Virus record (IMG/VR): IMGVR_UViG_3300032286_000437
Coordinates: 1-64,000 of that record
From: a virus
Strand: one strand, 5' to 3'
Length of the DNA: 64,000 bases
Shown piece by piece: positions 30,008-39,142 of this stretch. The translations under genes were made by a program, and so were the position numbers. Position 1 is the first letter of the stretch; every line of letters begins with the position of its first letter. The notes beneath the pieces were generated by a model that searched no databases, was not told where the DNA came from, and saw only the letters and a list, made by a program, of their open reading frames with translations.

Positions 30008-31789
30008 ATGTCTATAAAAATTGGAGCTACTGACATTACCGGATTATATCTTGGTAATATGCAAATATCAACAGCGTATGTTGGTAGTTCTTTAGTATAT
30101 ACTTCTGGCACAACTACCACAACGGCAGTACCCACTACGACCACCACTACCACTACAACGACCACCACTACCACAACGGCAGCACCAACCACAACAACTA
30201 CTACAACCACTACCACCACGCTTGCGCCAACCACCACAACCACAACCACAACCACCACAACCACCACGCTCGCGCCAACTACCACGACAACCACTACAAC
30301 CACGGTAGCACCAACTACCACTACCACTACCACTACCACTACCACTACCACTACTACGACAACGGCTGCGCCAACCACTACAACGACCACCACCACCACC
30401 ACCACCACTACTACTACAACGACCACCACTACCACGACCACGACAACGGCTGCGCCATCTGGTGGAGAAAACTATTTCTCAGAGGTTGAACTATTACTAC
30501 ATGGAGATTCCCTAGTAGACTCTTCTAGATATGGTCGAACAATAACTGTTGGTGGAGGTTCCGCAGCTATAAGCACATCAGAAAAATATTTTGGATCTGG
30601 AAGTCTTTATTTGCCATCAAATAGTAGTTATTTCTCAATATCCAGTAATGCTAACGCATTTTATATGAGTGATAATTTTACTATAGAATGGTGGCAGTAT
30701 TTAACATCTTATGGTTCTAGCACGGCGGCTGGGGTTATATCAGGACCAACCATAGGAACCTATTTTCGTTTAGGGTGGAATATATCTTCATCAAATAGTT
30801 TAACATTGGGGGTTTCAAACACTGTTGTCTTCACGGGAGCAACACCCACAGCAAATCAATGGCAGCATATTGCAATTTCTAGAACTGATAGCACAAACCG
30901 TTTGTATATTAATGGCACACTCATTAATACTCAAACTGATCGCACCGCACATCTCGTAGACCCAACATCAATAAGAATAGGTTTTCAAACGTTTGTTAAT
31001 AGTATTGTGGGATACGTAGACGATTTCCGCTGGACCTGTGGATCAAATCGTGGATATACTGGTTCAACAATAACAGTTCCAACAGCAGCATTCCCAGACT
31101 CTCAAGGAACTAGTCCCTTTGCTGTAGTTTTAACTAAGGGAGAAACAAGCTTTACAGTTCCTGCCGGATTCACTAGTATGAAAGCTTGGGCGGTTGGTGG
31201 CGGTGGTTCAAACGGCAATATGTTAACCGGTGGTGCTGGCGGTTGTGCTTACAAAACGTGGAGTGTCACTGGTGGCAGTTCTGTAACTATGTCCATAGGT
31301 GCTGGTGGCCCTTCTTCGGGTAGTGCGTCAACGTCTGGTCAGGGTGGAAACACAACGGTGACATATGGCGGCGTTACGATAACCGGACAGGGCGGTAGCC
31401 AAGGTTCCACGGGCGCTGCGGGCCTTGTACGAACGGGCGGCTCGTTCTCTGGCGGTGATGGTGGCGCTACTGGCGGGGCTGGTGTCGGCACTTATTACAC
31501 AGACGGTGATAATTACGGAGGCGCTGTTGGCGGCAACGGAGTTTCTACTGGAACATGCAAACGTAGAATCATGACAGATATAAGTGGATTAAAGGCTGCA
31601 CTTACTCTAGCTGGAATGTCTACCACAGAAACTTGCGGCGGGGCTGGATCTTTTGGGGCAGGAAGTGCTGGTAATAAATACGGCCATGTATCCCCCGGTA
31701 TTGGCGGTGGCGGTTGTATGGATACCATTGGCGGTGGAACGTGGGGAGAGGCGGGCGGTAATGGTGCAGTGGTCTTGTATTTCTCGTAA
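30008..31789 (+). CDS. tail fibre/adhesin: Thr linker, LamG lectin, Gly-rich tip
   Basis: 593 residues. A short beta head (residues 1-35, IKIGATDITGLYLGN) leads to about 110 residues of Thr with AP/AA punctuation. About 157-360 is a concanavalin A-like LamG domain (GDSLVDSSRYG, FTIEWWQYL, WQHIAISRTDSTNRLYINGTLI, GYVDDFRWT). The rest is Gly-rich (AVGGGGSNG, GGAGGCAYKTW), like phage receptor-tip domains built from polyglycine helices. It likely binds a host surface glycan. Confidence 0.8.
   Translation: MSIKIGATDITGLYLGNMQISTAYVGSSLVYTSGTTTTTAVPTTTTTTTTTTTTTTTAAPTTTTTTTTTTTLAPTTTTTTTTTTTTTLAPTTTTTTTTTVAPTTTTTTTTTTTTTTTTTAAPTTTTTTTTTTTTTTTTTTTTTTTTTAAPSGGENYFSEVELLLHGDSLVDSSRYGRTITVGGGSAAISTSEKYFGSGSLYLPSNSSYFSISSNANAFYMSDNFTIEWWQYLTSYGSSTAAGVISGPTIGTYFRLGWNISSSNSLTLGVSNTVVFTGATPTANQWQHIAISRTDSTNRLYINGTLINTQTDRTAHLVDPTSIRIGFQTFVNSIVGYVDDFRWTCGSNRGYTGSTITVPTAAFPDSQGTSPFAVVLTKGETSFTVPAGFTSMKAWAVGGGGSNGNMLTGGAGGCAYKTWSVTGGSSVTMSIGAGGPSSGSASTSGQGGNTTVTYGGVTITGQGGSQGSTGAAGLVRTGGSFSGGDGGATGGAGVGTYYTDGDNYGGAVGGNGVSTGTCKRRIMTDISGLKAALTLAGMSTTETCGGAGSFGAGSAGNKYGHVSPGIGGGGCMDTIGGGTWGEAGGNGAVVLYFS
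30108..30458 (+). repeat. ACN-triplet tract encoding poly-Thr linker
   Basis: About 350 bases are almost entirely ACN triplets (ACA, ACC, ACT, ACG mixed), with GCA/GCG-CCA or CTCGCG interruptions that encode AP or LAP. Mixed synonymous codons keep the tract from being a pure microsatellite. On the opposite strand it gives a meaningless poly-Val frame. Confidence 0.85.
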
Positions 31790-31800
31790 AGGTATTTATA

Positions 31801-32304
31801 ATGGGCGAAATTTTAAGAACACCTTCTGGTAAAGCTATGTTGCTAACACCACGATCTGCTAGTCATTCGATGGCTTTAGCAGCTTTAGAATCATTTTGGC
31901 CAGATAAATTAGCTGAATATAATTCTGCTCAAGGTTCCCCACACCCAGCAAATTATCTTCCATCGTATGAAGCTTTTGTGGGTCAAACAGATTTAGCTAT
32001 CATACTAAGAAATCCAGTAGAAAGATTTCGTTCAACGTGCGCTCATAGACCACAAATATCTATAGAACAACATTTAACTAATTCATTTTATAAGCCACTC
32101 CCACAGGGTCAATGGGTTAGAATATTCTTATTTGAAACTCAACTGCAAGAATGTGCTGATTGGTTAGGTATTACCGCCCCACTTGAACAAGTAGACCCAA
32201 CCGAACAAAATAATAAGCCAATATTAACATTAGAACAAGAAAATATAGTCAAACAAATATATTCTAATGATATGGCCCTATGGGAATCTCTTCAAACAAA
32301 CTAA
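31801..32304 (+). CDS. sulfotransferase-like protein
   Basis: 167 residues. LLTPRSASHSMALAAL (about 14-29) is placed like the 5'-phosphosulfate loop of sulfotransferases. AIILRNPVERFRSTCAHR (about 66-83) is the 3'-phosphate-binding R-x-P-x-x-R-x-x-S motif. It is shorter than most family members. Sulfotransferases move sulfate from PAPS to sugars or proteins. It follows the fibre genes, which suggests it acts on virion-linked glycans or that it is a derived structural protein. Confidence 0.65.
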   Translation: MGEILRTPSGKAMLLTPRSASHSMALAALESFWPDKLAEYNSAQGSPHPANYLPSYEAFVGQTDLAIILRNPVERFRSTCAHRPQISIEQHLTNSFYKPLPQGQWVRIFLFETQLQECADWLGITAPLEQVDPTEQNNKPILTLEQENIVKQIYSNDMALWESLQTN

Positions 32305-32314
32305 GGAGTAAATT

Positions 32315-32533
32315 ATGGCAATAACAACAGTAGACGTAGTAAGAAACACTGTAACAAGTAATGAAACAATAAGCAACGGTTCTTGCGTAGTATATTGCCC
32401 ACCAACGGGCGCTTATAAAGCTATAGCAGCGACATTTCAAGGTAGTTTCACATATAATCAGTTAGAAACAAAATACACTAGCAGATTCGATAATATTAAC
32501 TATTATAACAGCGTTAACGGTGGAACCCCATGA
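32315..32533 (+). CDS. hypothetical beta-rich protein (72 aa)
   Basis: AAGGAGTAAATT precedes the ATG. The product is Thr/Ser/Tyr/Asn-rich with beta-strand alternation (TVDVVRNTVTSNETIS, YKAIAATFQGSFTYNQL). It may be a small virion component. The end overlaps the next gene by four bases. Confidence 0.6.
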   Translation: MAITTVDVVRNTVTSNETISNGSCVVYCPPTGAYKAIAATFQGSFTYNQLETKYTSRFDNINYYNSVNGGTP

Positions 32534-32832
32534 GAAATTATTTAGCAATTTGTTTATTGGTTTTTTGTGGGTGCAATAGCGTTGTTTGTAAATCTCTTCC
32601 TACGGGAGAGATAACAGATATGTATGCATCTTATATTGACGATTGGAAGCAAGAAGCAAAAGTTGCTTTTAACGAAGCAGAAGCAAAAGTATTTGTAGTC
32701 GCTCCAAAACCGGACAATATTGTGGGTCCAGATCCAGACCCAGCAAAATGTGTTTGCAAAGGAACCGGGATTATTGTCCAAGGAGATGGACACAAAACAG
32801 CCTGTCCATTTCACAGTAAATCACAGAAATAA
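32530..32832 (+). CDS. putative lipoprotein with Cys/His motif (100 aa)
   Basis: ATGA-coupled to the previous gene. The N-terminus (YLAICLLVFCGC) is a short signal sequence ending in a lipobox-like Cys15. The C-terminal part has CVCKGTGIIVQGDGHKTACPFH, a C-x-C...C-x-x-H cluster that I associate with planctomycete-related sequences. It could be an outer-membrane spanin partner or a surface lipoprotein. It is followed by three more membrane-anchored genes. Confidence 0.65.
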   Translation: MRNYLAICLLVFCGCNSVVCKSLPTGEITDMYASYIDDWKQEAKVAFNEAEAKVFVVAPKPDNIVGPDPDPAKCVCKGTGIIVQGDGHKTACPFHSKSQK

Positions 32833-32846
32833 TTTAGGAGATTAAA

Positions 32847-33161
32847 ATGAATATTGAAGTTGTTCTTAGGATTTTAGCAATTGTTACTGGCCTATTATTG
32901 GTAGCATCATTCTATTGGGTAGATTTTAATTACCTTTTAGCCAAGATGTTACTCAAGAAAAAGCCAGTAGTAGAAAAAGAAACCGAGTCCGTAGATAATG
33001 GTGATCAATTTTTACACATTATTGATCTGTGGTATAAACTACGTGCCGAATGCGTAGACGCTAAACTAGATTCTGCTACAGAAAAGCTAGACGAAGTTTT
33101 CCCACTTTTAAACAGAACTGAAACTACAATTACTCCGGTTCCAGTAGCAAAGGTAGAATAA
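32847..33161 (+). CDS. small membrane protein (104 aa)
   Basis: Residues about 3-24 form a membrane helix (VLRILAIVTGLLLVASFYWV), then a basic patch (LLKKKPVVEK) and a charged helical domain. TTTAGGAGATTAAA precedes the ATG. The topology (one helix, soluble tail) is compatible with an inner-membrane spanin, but this is a guess. Confidence 0.65.
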   Translation: MNIEVVLRILAIVTGLLLVASFYWVDFNYLLAKMLLKKKPVVEKETESVDNGDQFLHIIDLWYKLRAECVDAKLDSATEKLDEVFPLLNRTETTITPVPVAKVE

Positions 33162-33162
33162 A

Positions 33163-33624
33163 ATGGTTAAAAAAATAATTGCAGCACTACTAATTGCTTA
33201 CGGTATTTTTGGATTAGATTTTCTTAAATATATTCCAGTACCAACTCCTCCACATCCAGAACCAGTAGTAATATTAAATGTAGATAAGCCAAGTCAAGAA
33301 GTTATAGACTCTGTTAAAGGTTTATCATCTGTCGTTACAGACCCATCAGACAGGGCTAAAATAGCAATCTTCAATTATGAATTTGCTACAAAGGTTAAGG
33401 GATATGAAACAAATTTACAGCAAGTAAATGATGTGTACACTTTAGCCGGTAAAACCTTTTTTAAAGAAGAACTGGTTGGTAAATACAAAGGACTAGGCGA
33501 TGCTATCATTAAACTAATATCAAAACTTGTTTCAGACGATAATCATGATCTAACACAGGCAGAAAAAGATAAGATTAGCGAACACTTCATGGGACTGTCT
33601 TGGTCTTTACTACAAAAAGAGTAA
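33163..33624 (+). CDS. membrane-anchored or exported protein (153 aa)
   Basis: The N-terminus (KKIIAALLIAYGIFGLDFL) is a signal anchor. It is followed by a Pro-rich stretch (PVPTPPHPEP) and a helical domain of about 110 residues with GLSSVVTDPSDRAKIAIFNYEF. The Pro-rich stalk suggests an extracytoplasmic protein. Not recognised. It lies one base after the preceding gene. Confidence 0.65.
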   Translation: MVKKIIAALLIAYGIFGLDFLKYIPVPTPPHPEPVVILNVDKPSQEVIDSVKGLSSVVTDPSDRAKIAIFNYEFATKVKGYETNLQQVNDVYTLAGKTFFKEELVGKYKGLGDAIIKLISKLVSDDNHDLTQAEKDKISEHFMGLSWSLLQKE

Positions 33625-33628
33625 TAAT

Positions 33629-34264
33629 ATGAGCTATGACATAAGCAAAATAAAAGATATAATAACGTCAATTTTCTCAGACACTGGATATAAAACCAGC
33701 GCCATATCTTTTAAATGTCCTTCTCCAGTTGGCGTATCTATAGCAAACCTAAAAGAAGGTATCAGTATAGATTTCTTAAACACTAAAAACTTACCAACTG
33801 CTACCGTTGAAAAATTAATCAAATTCAACTTGAGCATACTTGGAGTTCACTTAGGGGAAACGGGTGGCGTAATTAAAATCAAGTTTTTCCCAGATATTAA
33901 ATTTGATTACAATGGCACAATGAAATTTGGTGATTCAAACAATATGGCCTACGAAATGATTTCTAAAGAAATCGAGTCTGAGTATGGCGACCCAGAAAGA
34001 AAAAAAATTGCTCAAAGATGCTTGCAATATGGTAGCGAATGGGCTACAATAGTCAGTGCTTCTCAAACAGAACCAGTGACTTACTCAGAAAGAGATAAAA
34101 GAAAGCTAAGAAAACAGTGCTATAATTTCATATATGAGAATATAAAAAATGACAAAGAAATTGAGTGTGGCTTTGTTATCTTAAGCGTTATACTCTTAAA
34201 CTTTGTTTTGCCAGTGATAATTGGTTGGATAGTTACAAAAATATTGAACCACTGGTTTAATTAA
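33629..34264 (+). CDS. tail-anchored membrane protein (211 aa)
   Basis: A soluble alpha/beta domain fills most of the protein. A hydrophobic C-terminal helix (FVILSVILLNFVLPVIIGWIV, at 20 residues or so) is followed by a short tail. It is the last of four consecutive envelope-type genes. Not recognised. Confidence 0.65.
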   Translation: MSYDISKIKDIITSIFSDTGYKTSAISFKCPSPVGVSIANLKEGISIDFLNTKNLPTATVEKLIKFNLSILGVHLGETGGVIKIKFFPDIKFDYNGTMKFGDSNNMAYEMISKEIESEYGDPERKKIAQRCLQYGSEWATIVSASQTEPVTYSERDKRKLRKQCYNFIYENIKNDKEIECGFVILSVILLNFVLPVIIGWIVTKILNHWFN

Positions 34265-34302
34265 TCAATCTTACACGATTTAACAAAAACGATAGGGATA
34301 AT

Positions 34303-36531
34303 ATGCAAGTTCAGAAAAGGAATGGAAGTGTCGAGAAGTACAATGTAGAAAAAATTCACAAGGTGGTAGAGTGGGCGATCAAGGACATAAATAATGTTTC
34401 TTGGTCAGATATAGAAATGAATGCCAAGCTCTCTCTTAGAGATGGTATAGCCACTCAAGAAATTCACCAAATTCTAGTCAAGTCAGCGAATGATCTAACT
34501 TCGCCCGCAAAGCCAAACTATCAATACGTCGCTTCTAGATTATTAAATATGTCTTTACGTAAAGACTTGTGGGAGAAGTACGACAGTCCTCCCTCTTTAT
34601 CTGCCCATATTAAGTCAAACATTGAAAAAGGGATTTATGATCCTGCATTGTTTGAGAAGTGGTCAAAGGAAGATATTAAAGAGATAGAATCCTGCATTGA
34701 TCACGATAGAGACTATCTATACACATATGCTGGTTTACAGCAAATGATAGATAAATATCTCGTTAAGAACAGAGCAACGGGGGAGATGTATGAAACCCCA
34801 CAGTTTGCATACATGGCTATAGCTATGGCTTTATTCAATGTTGTTGACGAAGTTAAGGATGCCTACGAATGCTTCTCTACATTTAAAATTAATCTTCCTA
34901 CACCAATAATGGCTGGCGTAAGAACTAAAATCAAACAGTTCGCTAGCTGCGTATTAGTAGACGTTGAAGACGATTTAGATTCTATTTTTGCTAGTATTCA
35001 CGCTGTTGGTAAATATACTGCTCGTCGTGCAGGCATTGGTTTGAATATTGGTCGAATTCGCCCAATCAATTCTAGTATTCGCGGTGGAGAAGTTATACAT
35101 ACTGGACTTATTCCCTACCTTAAGATTTTCGAATCTACTGTAAAAGCCACAAGTCAAAACGGTATTAGGGGCGGTTCAGCGACTGTGCATGTTCCTTTCT
35201 GGCACTATGAAATAGAAGATATTATTTGCTTAAAGAATAACGCTGGCACCGACGATAATAGAGTTCGTAAGTTAGACTACTCTGTTCAGTTTAATAAATT
35301 ATTTTACGAACGACTTATTAAGAATGAAGATATCACTCTATTTAGCCCAGAAGAAACCTGTGGCTTGTATAGTTCTATGAATAATAATGAAGATTTCAAG
35401 AAACTGTATGAGAAATATGAGAGTGCCAGAACCATCAAGATGAAAAAGAAAATTAATGCTAGAAAACTAGCTGAAATTTTCACAAAAGAAAGACTAGAAA
35501 CTGGACGCATTTATGTTATGAACATTGACAATGCTAATGAGCATGGATCATGGGATGTGCCAGTTTATATGAGCAATCTATGTCAAGAGATCATTCATCC
35601 AACTAAGCCAATAAAGTCTATCGATGATAAAGAGGGCGAAATTGGAATTTGTATCCTATCAGCACTAAACCTAACAGAGCTAGATAATGATGACGATATC
35701 GCTAGTGCTTGTAGGATTGCAGTAAGAACTTTAGAGTCAGTTATAGATTACCAAGACTATCCAGTTGCTGCTGGGGAAAATTTTACAAAAAACCGTAGAT
35801 CGTTAGGTATTGGAGTCACCAACCTAGCGGGTTATCTAGCCAAGCACAAGCTTAAGTATAATGACCCAGAAACACTACCGTTAGTACATTCTATGATTGA
35901 AAAAATTCAGTGGAATTTACTAAATGAGTCATGTCGCTTGGCAGCAGAGCTTGGGCCTTGTAGCAAGTTTAATGAAACAAAATATTCCAAGGGGCTGTTA
36001 CCACTAGATTGGTACAAAAAAACAGTTGACGAACTGGTTAAGCCAGAGTACCATATGGATTGGGAAGGTCTTAGGGCCAGAATTAAACAGTACGGGCTAA
36101 GACATTCCACCCTTACAGCTATTATGCCCTGTGAGTCCTCTAGCGTCATCCAGAACAGCACTAACGGAATTGAACCTGTCAGAAGCCTACTTTCTTACAA
36201 GAAGGCTAAGAATGGCGTTTTAAAGCAATTGGTGCCAAACTATGCGTCACGCAAAAACTACTATACGCTAGCTTGGGAAATGGAAGACAACAAAGCTATA
36301 CTTAATATCTGTGCAATTTTACAGAAATTCGTAGATATGAGTATTAGTGTGAATTTATACTATAACTATGCTCACTTTCCAGATGGTAATATACCCTTGA
36401 GTGTTTTAATCAAAGACCAAATTTATGGGTATAAATATGGTGTAAAGAACTTTTATTACTGCAATACTCCAGATGGCGATGGTCAAACAGAAAAATCCTC
36501 CGGTTGTGAATCTGGATCTTGTTCAATATGA
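34303..36531 (+). CDS. nrdA: class I ribonucleotide reductase, large subunit
   Basis: 742 residues. An ATP-cone begins the protein (VQKRNGSVEKYNVEKI). Redox Cys216 lies in FASCVLVD, and the active-site loop is NLCQEI with Cys427. NNAGTDDNRVRKLDY and MNIDNANEHGSW also match. The C-terminus ends CESGSCSI, holding the thiols that reload the site. It reduces NDPs to dNDPs with NrdB, which is encoded two genes on. Confidence 0.95.
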   Translation: MQVQKRNGSVEKYNVEKIHKVVEWAIKDINNVSWSDIEMNAKLSLRDGIATQEIHQILVKSANDLTSPAKPNYQYVASRLLNMSLRKDLWEKYDSPPSLSAHIKSNIEKGIYDPALFEKWSKEDIKEIESCIDHDRDYLYTYAGLQQMIDKYLVKNRATGEMYETPQFAYMAIAMALFNVVDEVKDAYECFSTFKINLPTPIMAGVRTKIKQFASCVLVDVEDDLDSIFASIHAVGKYTARRAGIGLNIGRIRPINSSIRGGEVIHTGLIPYLKIFESTVKATSQNGIRGGSATVHVPFWHYEIEDIICLKNNAGTDDNRVRKLDYSVQFNKLFYERLIKNEDITLFSPEETCGLYSSMNNNEDFKKLYEKYESARTIKMKKKINARKLAEIFTKERLETGRIYVMNIDNANEHGSWDVPVYMSNLCQEIIHPTKPIKSIDDKEGEIGICILSALNLTELDNDDDIASACRIAVRTLESVIDYQDYPVAAGENFTKNRRSLGIGVTNLAGYLAKHKLKYNDPETLPLVHSMIEKIQWNLLNESCRLAAELGPCSKFNETKYSKGLLPLDWYKKTVDELVKPEYHMDWEGLRARIKQYGLRHSTLTAIMPCESSSVIQNSTNGIEPVRSLLSYKKAKNGVLKQLVPNYASRKNYYTLAWEMEDNKAILNICAILQKFVDMSISVNLYYNYAHFPDGNIPLSVLIKDQIYGYKYGVKNFYYCNTPDGDGQTEKSSGCESGSCSI

Positions 36532-36541
36532 GGAATATAGT

Positions 36542-36946
36542 ATGAAAAAATCCGATCTTATCTATAAAGTTGATGCTAAAATAGAATGCCCGCCAGCAAC
36601 TCAGGACATTAAGGTAAATCTAAAAAATAGACAAACCGCTATTGATGTAGCAAATTATGGTCCAGCTAATCCAAATAATGATGATGAGAAATACTGGAAG
36701 AAAAAAGCTAATCAGTTTAAAACTTCAGTTGATCAAGCTAAAACAATGAGATGCTCTAATTGTGCAGCTTTTATAATAAAAGAAAAAATGATAAATTGTA
36801 TTCAAAAAGGATTAGCATCAGAAATGGAAGACGCTAAAAAAATTATTAATTTAGCAGATTTAGGTTATTGTGAATTATTCGATTTTAAATGCGCTGGTAG
36901 TAGAACGTGTGACGCTTGGGTTGTAAATGGTCCTCTTAAAGATTAG
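36542..36946 (+). CDS. Cys-rich phage protein between nrdA and nrdB (134 aa)
   Basis: Start at 36542 after GAGGAATATAGT. The C-terminal half has MRCSNCAAFI, then a lone Cys (INCIQ), then GYCELFDFKCAGSRTCDAWVV. These five to six Cys in C-x-x-C...C...C...C patterns resemble a small metal or Fe-S site, like high-potential iron-sulfur or rubredoxin-type motifs. Its place between the two RNR genes suggests a redox partner or an unrelated passenger. Confidence 0.6.
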   Translation: MKKSDLIYKVDAKIECPPATQDIKVNLKNRQTAIDVANYGPANPNNDDEKYWKKKANQFKTSVDQAKTMRCSNCAAFIIKEKMINCIQKGLASEMEDAKKIINLADLGYCELFDFKCAGSRTCDAWVVNGPLKD

Positions 36947-36958
36947 TAGAGAAAATAT

Positions 36959-38035
36959 ATGAAAACAATTTTGAATAAAACTAACGTAGATTATCTTTCA
37001 CAACCCCTATTTCTAGGAGAAGACCTGTCTTTGCAAAGATATGATAAGTTTAAATATCCAGTATTCTTTGATCTCTTTAAGAAACAAATGGAATTTTTTT
37101 GGAGGCCAGAAGAAATTGAATTGAAAAAGGATAGAAACGATTTTAAGAATGACGATATAATGTCAGAGAATGAACGTTTCATCTTTACGTCTAATTTGAA
37201 ATATCAAACTATGATGGATAGTGTTATTTGTCGTGGAGTTCCAACGCTACTAGAATATGTTTCTAATCCAGAACTAGAAGCATGTATGAATGTCTGGCAA
37301 TTTTTTGAACAAATCCATAGTTATAGCTACACGTATATTATTAAAAACGTGTATAGCAACCCAAGTGATATTTTGGATAGTTGCCTTACAGACAAAGAGA
37401 TTTTAAAACGAGCAAATGTCGCCATCAAGGAATATAACACTTTAAGAGACTTGAAGAAGTCTGGAACAGTAAAAGATCTCAAGAAACAAATATACTTAAC
37501 GCTAGTTAGTGTAAATATACTTGAATCTGTTCGTTTTTATGTTTCATTTATCTGCGCTTTTGCTTTTGCAGAGAATAAGAAAATGATTGGGAATGCTGAT
37601 ATAATTAAGCTCATCAAAAGAGATGAAGCTTTGCATCTATATAATACCCAAGAAATTCTTAAGATTTTACATACAGTACCAGAAGAGGGATTTACTAAAA
37701 TAGTAGAAGAATGCCAAGAAGATGCTATAAAGATGTTTGAATCAGCAGCGGCAGAAGAAAAAGCTTGGTCAGAGTATCTCTTCAAAGATGGTTCTATTAT
37801 TGGGCTTAATGAAAAAGTTATGGCTCAGTATGTAGATTGGCTTTGTATGACAAGAAGAAAAAATATAGATCTACCATACGAAAAATGTAAAAATCCAATT
37901 GCTGGGTGGACTGATCCGTGGATGAATAGCGAAGCAGTACAAGTTGCACCACAAGAACATGAAATTACTTCATATAAAATTGGTGCAAGTAAGAATGATC
38001 TTGAAGATATTGACTTGGAAGGATATAATCTATGA
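36959..38035 (+). CDS. nrdB: class I ribonucleotide reductase, small subunit
   Basis: 358 residues. The diiron site is visible: FFEQIHSYSYTYI with Glu117 and His120, and RDEALH with Glu223 and His226. Tyr124 in the first motif is the likely radical tyrosine. The C-terminus (LEDIDLEGYNL) ends with the Tyr/Leu tail that docks on NrdA. It is ATGA-coupled to dut. Confidence 0.95.
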   Translation: MKTILNKTNVDYLSQPLFLGEDLSLQRYDKFKYPVFFDLFKKQMEFFWRPEEIELKKDRNDFKNDDIMSENERFIFTSNLKYQTMMDSVICRGVPTLLEYVSNPELEACMNVWQFFEQIHSYSYTYIIKNVYSNPSDILDSCLTDKEILKRANVAIKEYNTLRDLKKSGTVKDLKKQIYLTLVSVNILESVRFYVSFICAFAFAENKKMIGNADIIKLIKRDEALHLYNTQEILKILHTVPEEGFTKIVEECQEDAIKMFESAAAEEKAWSEYLFKDGSIIGLNEKVMAQYVDWLCMTRRKNIDLPYEKCKNPIAGWTDPWMNSEAVQVAPQEHEITSYKIGASKNDLEDIDLEGYNL

Positions 38036-38451
38036 TAAGCGTTAAGCTACTTGAAAATAATGCCAAGATGCCTACAAGAGCTAACGTCAATGATGCTGGT
38101 TGGGATTTATACTCAACCGTAGATACAGTCATTCCATCCAAACAACGAAAAACTGTCAAGACGGGGATAGCACTAGAGATGCCAGAACATATGGCTGGAT
38201 TAATTTGGCCACGATCTGGACTATCTGTAAAACAGGGAATCGATGTGTTAGCTGGAGTTGTAGACTCTGGCTATAGAGGAGAAATCATGGTTTGTTTATA
38301 CAATACATCAGATGAAAATGTATCATTAAACTGTGGGGATAGAATCGCGCAGATTATATTCCAAGAGGTTCCTCGCGTCATGATGATTAATCAAGAAGAG
38401 CTAGGTTCCTCGCAACGGGGAGATAACGGCTTTGGCAGCAGCGGCAAATAA
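38032..38451 (+). CDS. dut: dUTPase
   Basis: 139 residues with all five trimeric dUTPase motifs: NDAGWDLYS, WPRSGLSV, VLAGVVDSGYRGEI, GDRIAQIIF and RGDNGFGSSGK. It hydrolyses dUTP to dUMP, keeping uracil out of DNA and feeding ThyX. The end overlaps phoH by 20 bases. Confidence 0.95.
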   Translation: MISVKLLENNAKMPTRANVNDAGWDLYSTVDTVIPSKQRKTVKTGIALEMPEHMAGLIWPRSGLSVKQGIDVLAGVVDSGYRGEIMVCLYNTSDENVSLNCGDRIAQIIFQEVPRVMMINQEELGSSQRGDNGFGSSGK

Positions 38452-39133
38452 AAAATATGACAATTCGAAGAACACCAATAAAGACAATCGTAAGAAACAA
38501 AAAGTATCACAGTCAAATGTTCTTGTCGCCAAAACGGAGAATCAAAAAGAATATATAAGATCTATTGTAGAAAATGATGTTACATTCTGCACTGGACCGT
38601 CTGGTACTGGCAAATCTTTTATAGCTGCCGGTATTGCCTCTGACCATATTCAGAAGGATAAAATTGATAATATCATTGTAACTAGGCCACTTGTCTGTAC
38701 TGGTAAAGACATTGGATCATTACCGGGAGAATTAAATGATAAAATCAAACCTTATCTGGCCCCAATGGAAGAAAATCTTAAGTATTTTCTAGGAAGAGAT
38801 AAATTTGGATTATATTATAATACCAGAAGAATTCGTTTTGAACCATTAGAAACCATGCGAGGGGCAACCTTTCATAATGCCTATATGATTCTTGACGAAG
38901 CTCAGAACTGTACCCTTGATCAAATCAAGATGTTTATTACAAGAATGGGCGAGAATTCTAAGGTAATTATTAACGGTGATACTAAGCAAACGGACCTATA
39001 TAGAGATAGTGGATTATATTACTGTCTTGAAAGACTTGCTGGATTGCAAGGTATAGGAATTTGCACTTTAGATTACCAAGATATCCAAAGAAATGGTATA
39101 ATAGGAAGGGTCTTAATGGCTTTAGAATCATAA
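38432..39133 (+). CDS. phoH: PhoH-like ATPase
   Basis: 233 residues from a TTG start served by ACGGGGAGATAACGGC. Walker A GPSGTGKS (55-62), then TRPLVCTGKDIGSLPGEL, and Walker B ILDEAQ (153-158) followed by the GDTKQTDL element. PhoH proteins are RNA-related ATPases common in large phages; their role in infection is not settled. The lack of an ATG and the 20-base overlap with dut imply translational coupling. Confidence 0.92.
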   Translation: MAAAANKKYDNSKNTNKDNRKKQKVSQSNVLVAKTENQKEYIRSIVENDVTFCTGPSGTGKSFIAAGIASDHIQKDKIDNIIVTRPLVCTGKDIGSLPGELNDKIKPYLAPMEENLKYFLGRDKFGLYYNTRRIRFEPLETMRGATFHNAYMILDEAQNCTLDQIKMFITRMGENSKVIINGDTKQTDLYRDSGLYYCLERLAGLQGIGICTLDYQDIQRNGIIGRVLMALES

Positions 39134-39142
39134 GGAAAACAT

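Noticed and set aside
29986-30441. Minus-strand protein of nearly pure valine
   Set aside because: It is only the complement of the ACN tract that codes for poly-Thr on the + strand.
25848-31789. Diversity-generating retroelement linked to the fibre genes
   Set aside because: Mtd_N and C-type-lectin-like domains recall such systems, but no reverse-transcriptase gene and no template/variable repeat pair is visible in this window.
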